A stretch of DNA of 20,319 nt from Hondaea fermentalgiana. Lineage: Eukaryota > Sar > Bigyra > Thraustochytrida > Thraustochytriidae. Location: positions 144,291-164,609 of the forward strand of contig NPFB01000046.1 in NCBI GenBank assembly GCA_014084085.1, in the 5' to 3' direction. Shown here piece after piece: positions 17,577-20,319 of the stretch (position 1 is its first letter; every line of letters starts with the position of its first letter). The notes below the pieces were generated by a model. The model saw only the letters and a program-made list of their open reading frames with translations. It had not been told where the DNA came from and made no database searches. A program made the position numbers and the translations under genes.

Positions 17577-18131
17577 CTGACGGGAGAAGAAGATTTAAAA
17601 AAAGGATGTGTGCCCTGTTTTTATGGTGTATAGAAGCTTTTTAAAATCACGCACTTTCTGCAGAGGAAGCTTTTATAATTTGAGGAAAGGTCGATTACCC
17701 AACCCCAAGCCTCGGGGCACTCAGCAGATGGATCGGCAGATGACTCAAATTCGAATCCAAGTTGATTTCAAGCACCACAACGAGTTGCTTTGAGTTGCCA
17801 AGGGTCGGGAAAGCGCAAAAACAATGGGTGAAAAAGGGTAAAAGGGCAGAAAAGCAACATCCCATTTGTCTCTCGCTATTCGTCAATGCACCTGTGCTCC
17901 TATTTGAAAGCAAACAACCCAACACGAACTCTCTTAACAGTTCCTCCTGCTTTGCGCTCAATATCGATATCGGGACGAGATAGGACAAAAACACGCGAAT
18001 GCACGCGGACGCAACAGAAAACCCGCTGCGTTGCCGTGGTCGTCATCATCTTTGTCACCACCACCACCATCATCATCATCTTCTCATCATCATCATCATC
18101 GGGACCAAGCTATCCTTATTGTGTAGGGGAT
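17577..18131. other. Tail-to-tail spacer between ABCA and PMPCA genes
   Basis: This 555-nt gap holds the 3' ends of two convergent genes. It is more AT-rich than its surroundings on the ABCA side (ATTTAAAAAAAGG near 17592, TTTTATAATTTGAGG near 17670), which may include cleavage and polyadenylation signals. A CAC/CAT microsatellite lies at its right end. No gene is visible. Confidence 0.5.
18056..18100. repeat. CAC/CAT triplet microsatellite in the PMPCA 3' region
   Basis: CAC units pass into CAT units, broken once by CTTCT, then CAT again to 18100. On the minus strand this is a GAT/GTG repeat starting about 30 nt after the PMPCA stop, so it is probably transcribed in that 3' untranslated region. 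Confidence 0.8.
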
Positions 18132-19571
18132 TTACTTGAACTTGTTGGCGACAGCGTCGTAGCTGGGCACGGCGGAAACGTCGCCAAAGCTGGCAATGGT
18201 GGCGGCGGACTTGAGGCACTTCTGCGCGGCCTTCTGGAGGGTCTCCGGGGTGACAGCGTCGATGCGCTTGCAGAGGTCGGCAGCGGACTCGTGCTTGCCG
18301 TAGGTGAGGATCTGGCGGCCGATGTCCTCGAAGAGCACCTGCCTTGACTCGAGCTTCATGAGAACAGAGGACTTGAGCTGGTTCTTGGCGCGCTCAGTCT
18401 CCTCGGCCGTCGGCGCCTTGCTGGCGGCATCGAGGAGCTCGCCGGCCATGACATCAACAAGGCGGCCAGCATCCTGTGGTGCGCAAGTACCGTAGATGCC
18501 CAAAAGGCCACCGTCGTTGTACATGCAGTTAAAGGCAGTAGCCGAGTCGACCCACTGGTGCTTGATGAGCACGTTGGTGTAGAGACGAGAATACATGCCC
18601 TTGCCCGGGCCGCCGGCCGAGAAGGAGCCACCACCGCCGAGAAGCATGTGCAGGGTGCACACGTCGACGAGGTCGTCCGACTTCCAGCCACCGGCGTCGA
18701 AGACGAGGGTGACGTGGGTGAGCGGCGAGTCCGCGGACTGGCGGCGCTCACCACCGCGGTACTTGGCGGTCTCAGTGATGGGGTCGACGCCGTTGGCGGG
18801 CTTGGTGGGCAGGTCCTCAAAGTACTTGCTAGCCAGGTCAACGAGGCGGTCGTGCTCCACGCCGGCGGCGCTCAGAACCATGCGCGGGGCAGTAAAGTGG
18901 GTCTGGAGGTAGGCGCGGAGGTCGTCCTCGCCGAGCTTGGAGAGGTTGCGCTCGGGGCACCAGAGGGAGCGGCCGAGAGGGGTCTCCGAGCCGTAGGCGG
19001 CCTCGTGGAGGAGCTCGGTAAGGACCGACTGGGCGTTGGCCTCCATGTTCTCGAGGTCGTAGCCGATGACCTTGCGCTGCTCGTCAATGTCCCAGGGGGC
19101 GAGCTTGGGGCGCACGATGGTGTCCGAGAGAATATCCACGGCATTCTCCACGTAGTCGCGGAGGCACTCGCCCTGGAAGATCATGAACTCGCGGGCGCTG
19201 GCGGCTGCCATCTGGCCGCCAATGTCCTCGATGTCGCGGACGAGGCGGAGGTGCGAGCGGTTCTCGGTGCTCTTGAAGGCCATGTGCTCCATGAGGTGGC
19301 TGACACCGTTGTTGGCGTCAGTCTCGTACCGCGAGCCGGCATCAACAAACATGCCGAGGGCGGTCACCTGGCCAAAGGTCTCCTCCGAGGCGACGCGAAG
19401 GCCGTTCGGGAGGGTGGTGACCTTGGTCTCGGGCTTGGTCTTGTTCGACGCCGGGGTAAGCTCTGGCATGCCGGGGAACTCGACATCGAGGCTGGGCTGG
19501 CTCGCCAGGCCGCGGATGTTCATGCCAAGCACCTTGCGCGCCGCAGCGCGGCCGGAGGTCACGGAGAGCAT
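18132..19571 (-). CDS. PMPCA: Mitochondrial processing peptidase alpha-type subunit
   Basis: The product is an M16-family subunit of the matrix enzyme that removes presequences from imported proteins, 479 residues in one exon. The N-terminus (MLSVTSGRAAARKVLGMNIRG) is rich in Arg/Ser/Ala without acidic residues, a typical mitochondrial targeting peptide. The alpha-type glycine-rich loop GGGGSFSAGGPGKGMYSRL is at 312-330, and NRSHLRLVRDIEDIGG (about 105-120) is also alpha-like. Unusually for an alpha subunit, a complete HxxEH motif (HLMEH, 92-96) is present; the position of the third zinc ligand is Asp172 where catalytic beta subunits have Glu. The frame is open upstream, with in-frame ATGs at 19754 and beyond that would add at least 61 residues; I choose 19571 because targeting features begin there. 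Codons end almost always in C or G, more so than in its neighbours, suggesting high expression. A fused or dual-role M16 protein is the main alternative. Confidence 0.92.
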   Translation of the reverse strand: MLSVTSGRAAARKVLGMNIRGLASQPSLDVEFPGMPELTPASNKTKPETKVTTLPNGLRVASEETFGQVTALGMFVDAGSRYETDANNGVSHLMEHMAFKSTENRSHLRLVRDIEDIGGQMAAASAREFMIFQGECLRDYVENAVDILSDTIVRPKLAPWDIDEQRKVIGYDLENMEANAQSVLTELLHEAAYGSETPLGRSLWCPERNLSKLGEDDLRAYLQTHFTAPRMVLSAAGVEHDRLVDLASKYFEDLPTKPANGVDPITETAKYRGGERRQSADSPLTHVTLVFDAGGWKSDDLVDVCTLHMLLGGGGSFSAGGPGKGMYSRLYTNVLIKHQWVDSATAFNCMYNDGGLLGIYGTCAPQDAGRLVDVMAGELLDAASKAPTAEETERAKNQLKSSVLMKLESRQVLFEDIGRQILTYGKHESAADLCKRIDAVTPETLQKAAQKCLKSAATIASFGDVSAVPSYDAVANKFK

Positions 19572-19860
19572 CTTGCGAGGAGGTAGATAAAAGAGGTCGA
19601 AAGGGAAGGAGGAATACGAAGAGGGTGAAGGGGTCTGACGCCCTCCTGCCGCAGCCGGGTCTACCTGTAGTTGGATCGAACGAAGTAAAGCGAAAGTGAA
19701 AGTGAAGCGAAGCGAACTGTCTGTCAGCTGATCAAACTCTTGTGTTTTTTCCATGTGGATCCATTCCATGCATCGATGCATGCGTGCGGATATGTGGGTC
19801 CGCGCCCACCCCTCTTCCCCCTTGCACGTGCCGGACTCTCTCTCTCTCTGTCAATCATTT

Positions 19861-19876
19861 ATAAAATATAAAAGGA
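19861..19876. promoter_or_regulatory. TATA-like element
   Basis: TATAAAATATAAAAGG contains two TATA-box matches in plus orientation; the minus strand reads TATATTTTATA and could serve too. Plus orientation would drive a gene to the right of the window. If it served PMPCA, the transcript would include the upstream in-frame ATGs, which argues somewhat against it. Confidence 0.35.
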
Positions 19877-20084
19877 AAGATCCCTCCCTCTGCATCCTCT
19901 TCTCTTGCCAAATGCCATTCATCTCCTTTCCTCTCCACACGCCTGGTCGCGAGCGCGCACAAGCTTCGCGCTGTTTCGCTAGACGTGCGTGGCAGGTCGG
20001 TCCGCGCCCCAGGGTACTCGTGCTTCACCATTCGCACAAAAGCACCCAAGCACGCCGACAAACGAACGCGCGCCTTGCAAAAGC

Positions 20085-20175
20085 TAGGCAAGGCAAGGCA
20101 AGGCAAATGCAAGCAAGCAAGCAAGCAGGCAGCAAGCAAGCAAGCAAGGAGGCTGCCGCCAGCCAGCCAGCCAGC
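20085..20175. repeat. GGCAA, AAGC and CCAG microsatellites
   Basis: Tandem GGCAA units (about 20085-20105) pass into AAGC units (about 20107-20150, interrupted by AGGC) and then CCAG units (about 20159-20176). The run is plainly repetitive and non-coding in appearance. Confidence 0.8.
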
Positions 20176-20277
20176 CTCGCCCGCGGCACGCGAGGGCCGA
20201 CCATCTCCGCGCGCTCTGCGCCTCTGCGCCCCCGCTCTCCCGCTCCCCTCCCTCCCTCCCTCGCGCAGCGCGCGCCC

Positions 20278-20295
20278 GAGCTCGAGCTCGAGCTC
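20278..20295. repeat. GAGCTC hexamer repeat
   Basis: Three exact GAGCTC units in tandem. Since the unit is itself a palindrome, the whole 18-bp block is a perfect palindrome; further decayed copies follow to about 20305. Confidence 0.8.
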
Positions 20296-20319
20296 CAGCT
20301 CGAGGTGCTCGCCGCTGCA

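Larger units (their letters stand above)
19572..20319. promoter_or_regulatory. PMPCA upstream region and repeat-rich right flank
   Basis: The first part is the PMPCA promoter/leader, with GAAAGTGAAAGTGAAGCGAAGC-like repeats near 19690-19715 (minus strand TTTCACTTTC). A 16-bp palindrome CATGCATCGATGCATG is at 19767-19782. CT repeats at about 19835-19850 are followed by TATAAAATATAAAAGG at 19861-19876. From 20085 to 20175 come GGCAA, AAGC and CCAG microsatellites, and the window ends in GAGCTC repeats. No coding region is supported; the right part may be the leader of a rightward gene beyond the window. Confidence 0.45.

Noticed and set aside
18558..19586. A 342-residue open frame on the plus strand opposite PMPCA
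   Set aside because: It is the shadow of a strongly GC3-biased gene: the sequence is Val/Leu/Gly/Ala/Glu-rich without domains, while the minus-strand frame is a clear MPP subunit.
1..20319. CRISPR arrays, transposons, tRNA or rRNA genes
   Set aside because: No spaced direct-repeat array, terminal inverted repeats with a transposase, or RNA-gene signature was seen; the repeats here are simple microsatellites or short tandem units.

Overview
The window reads as nuclear DNA from a GC-rich, compact, intron-poor eukaryote that makes a motile flagellum or cilium. Five of the six genes belong to families found across eukaryotes: a 20S proteasome alpha subunit, an axonemal dynein intermediate-chain-associated protein, a CTD-interacting-domain protein, a full-length ABCA transporter and a mitochondrial processing peptidase subunit. 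Introns are few (four found), short (about 100-280 nt), spliced GT-AG, and lie near the 5' ends. A 7.4-kb transporter gene with no intron, GC-biased codons and many AAGC/AAGGC/CTCTG microsatellites would suit a labyrinthulomycete (thraustochytrid) stramenopile. That lineage call is inference from style and not proven by any one marker. There is no bacterial, viral or transposon signature. Layout from left to right: a repeat-rich flank (1-697); PSMA1 on the minus strand (698-1877, three exons); a divergent promoter interval; DNAI7/CASC1 on plus (ATG at 2768, ending 5459), whose first coding exon is apparently only the start codon; a CID (RPRD/Rtt103-like) gene on plus (5838-7468) whose single intron carries a GCT/CTG repeat and G-runs; an ankyrin-FN3-IQ gene on minus (7695-9263), tail to tail with the CID gene; a divergent interval; an ABCA transporter on plus (10209-17576); a tail-to-tail gap; the mitochondrial processing peptidase subunit (PMPCA-like) on minus (18132-19571); and a repeat-rich flank to 20319. 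The genes do not form a pathway; they are a mixed block of housekeeping and flagellar genes in head-to-head and tail-to-tail pairs. No clearly new multi-gene system is visible. The most unusual signals are: a perfect 22-bp palindrome just inside PSMA1 intron 1; five 21-nt tandem repeats in the DNAI7 leader that form two mutually exclusive perfect hairpins, upstream of a start-codon-only exon; an intronic triplet repeat that would encode polyalanine if the intron were retained; an alpha-type MPP subunit that keeps a full HxxEH zinc motif; and the ankyrin-FN3-IQ architecture.
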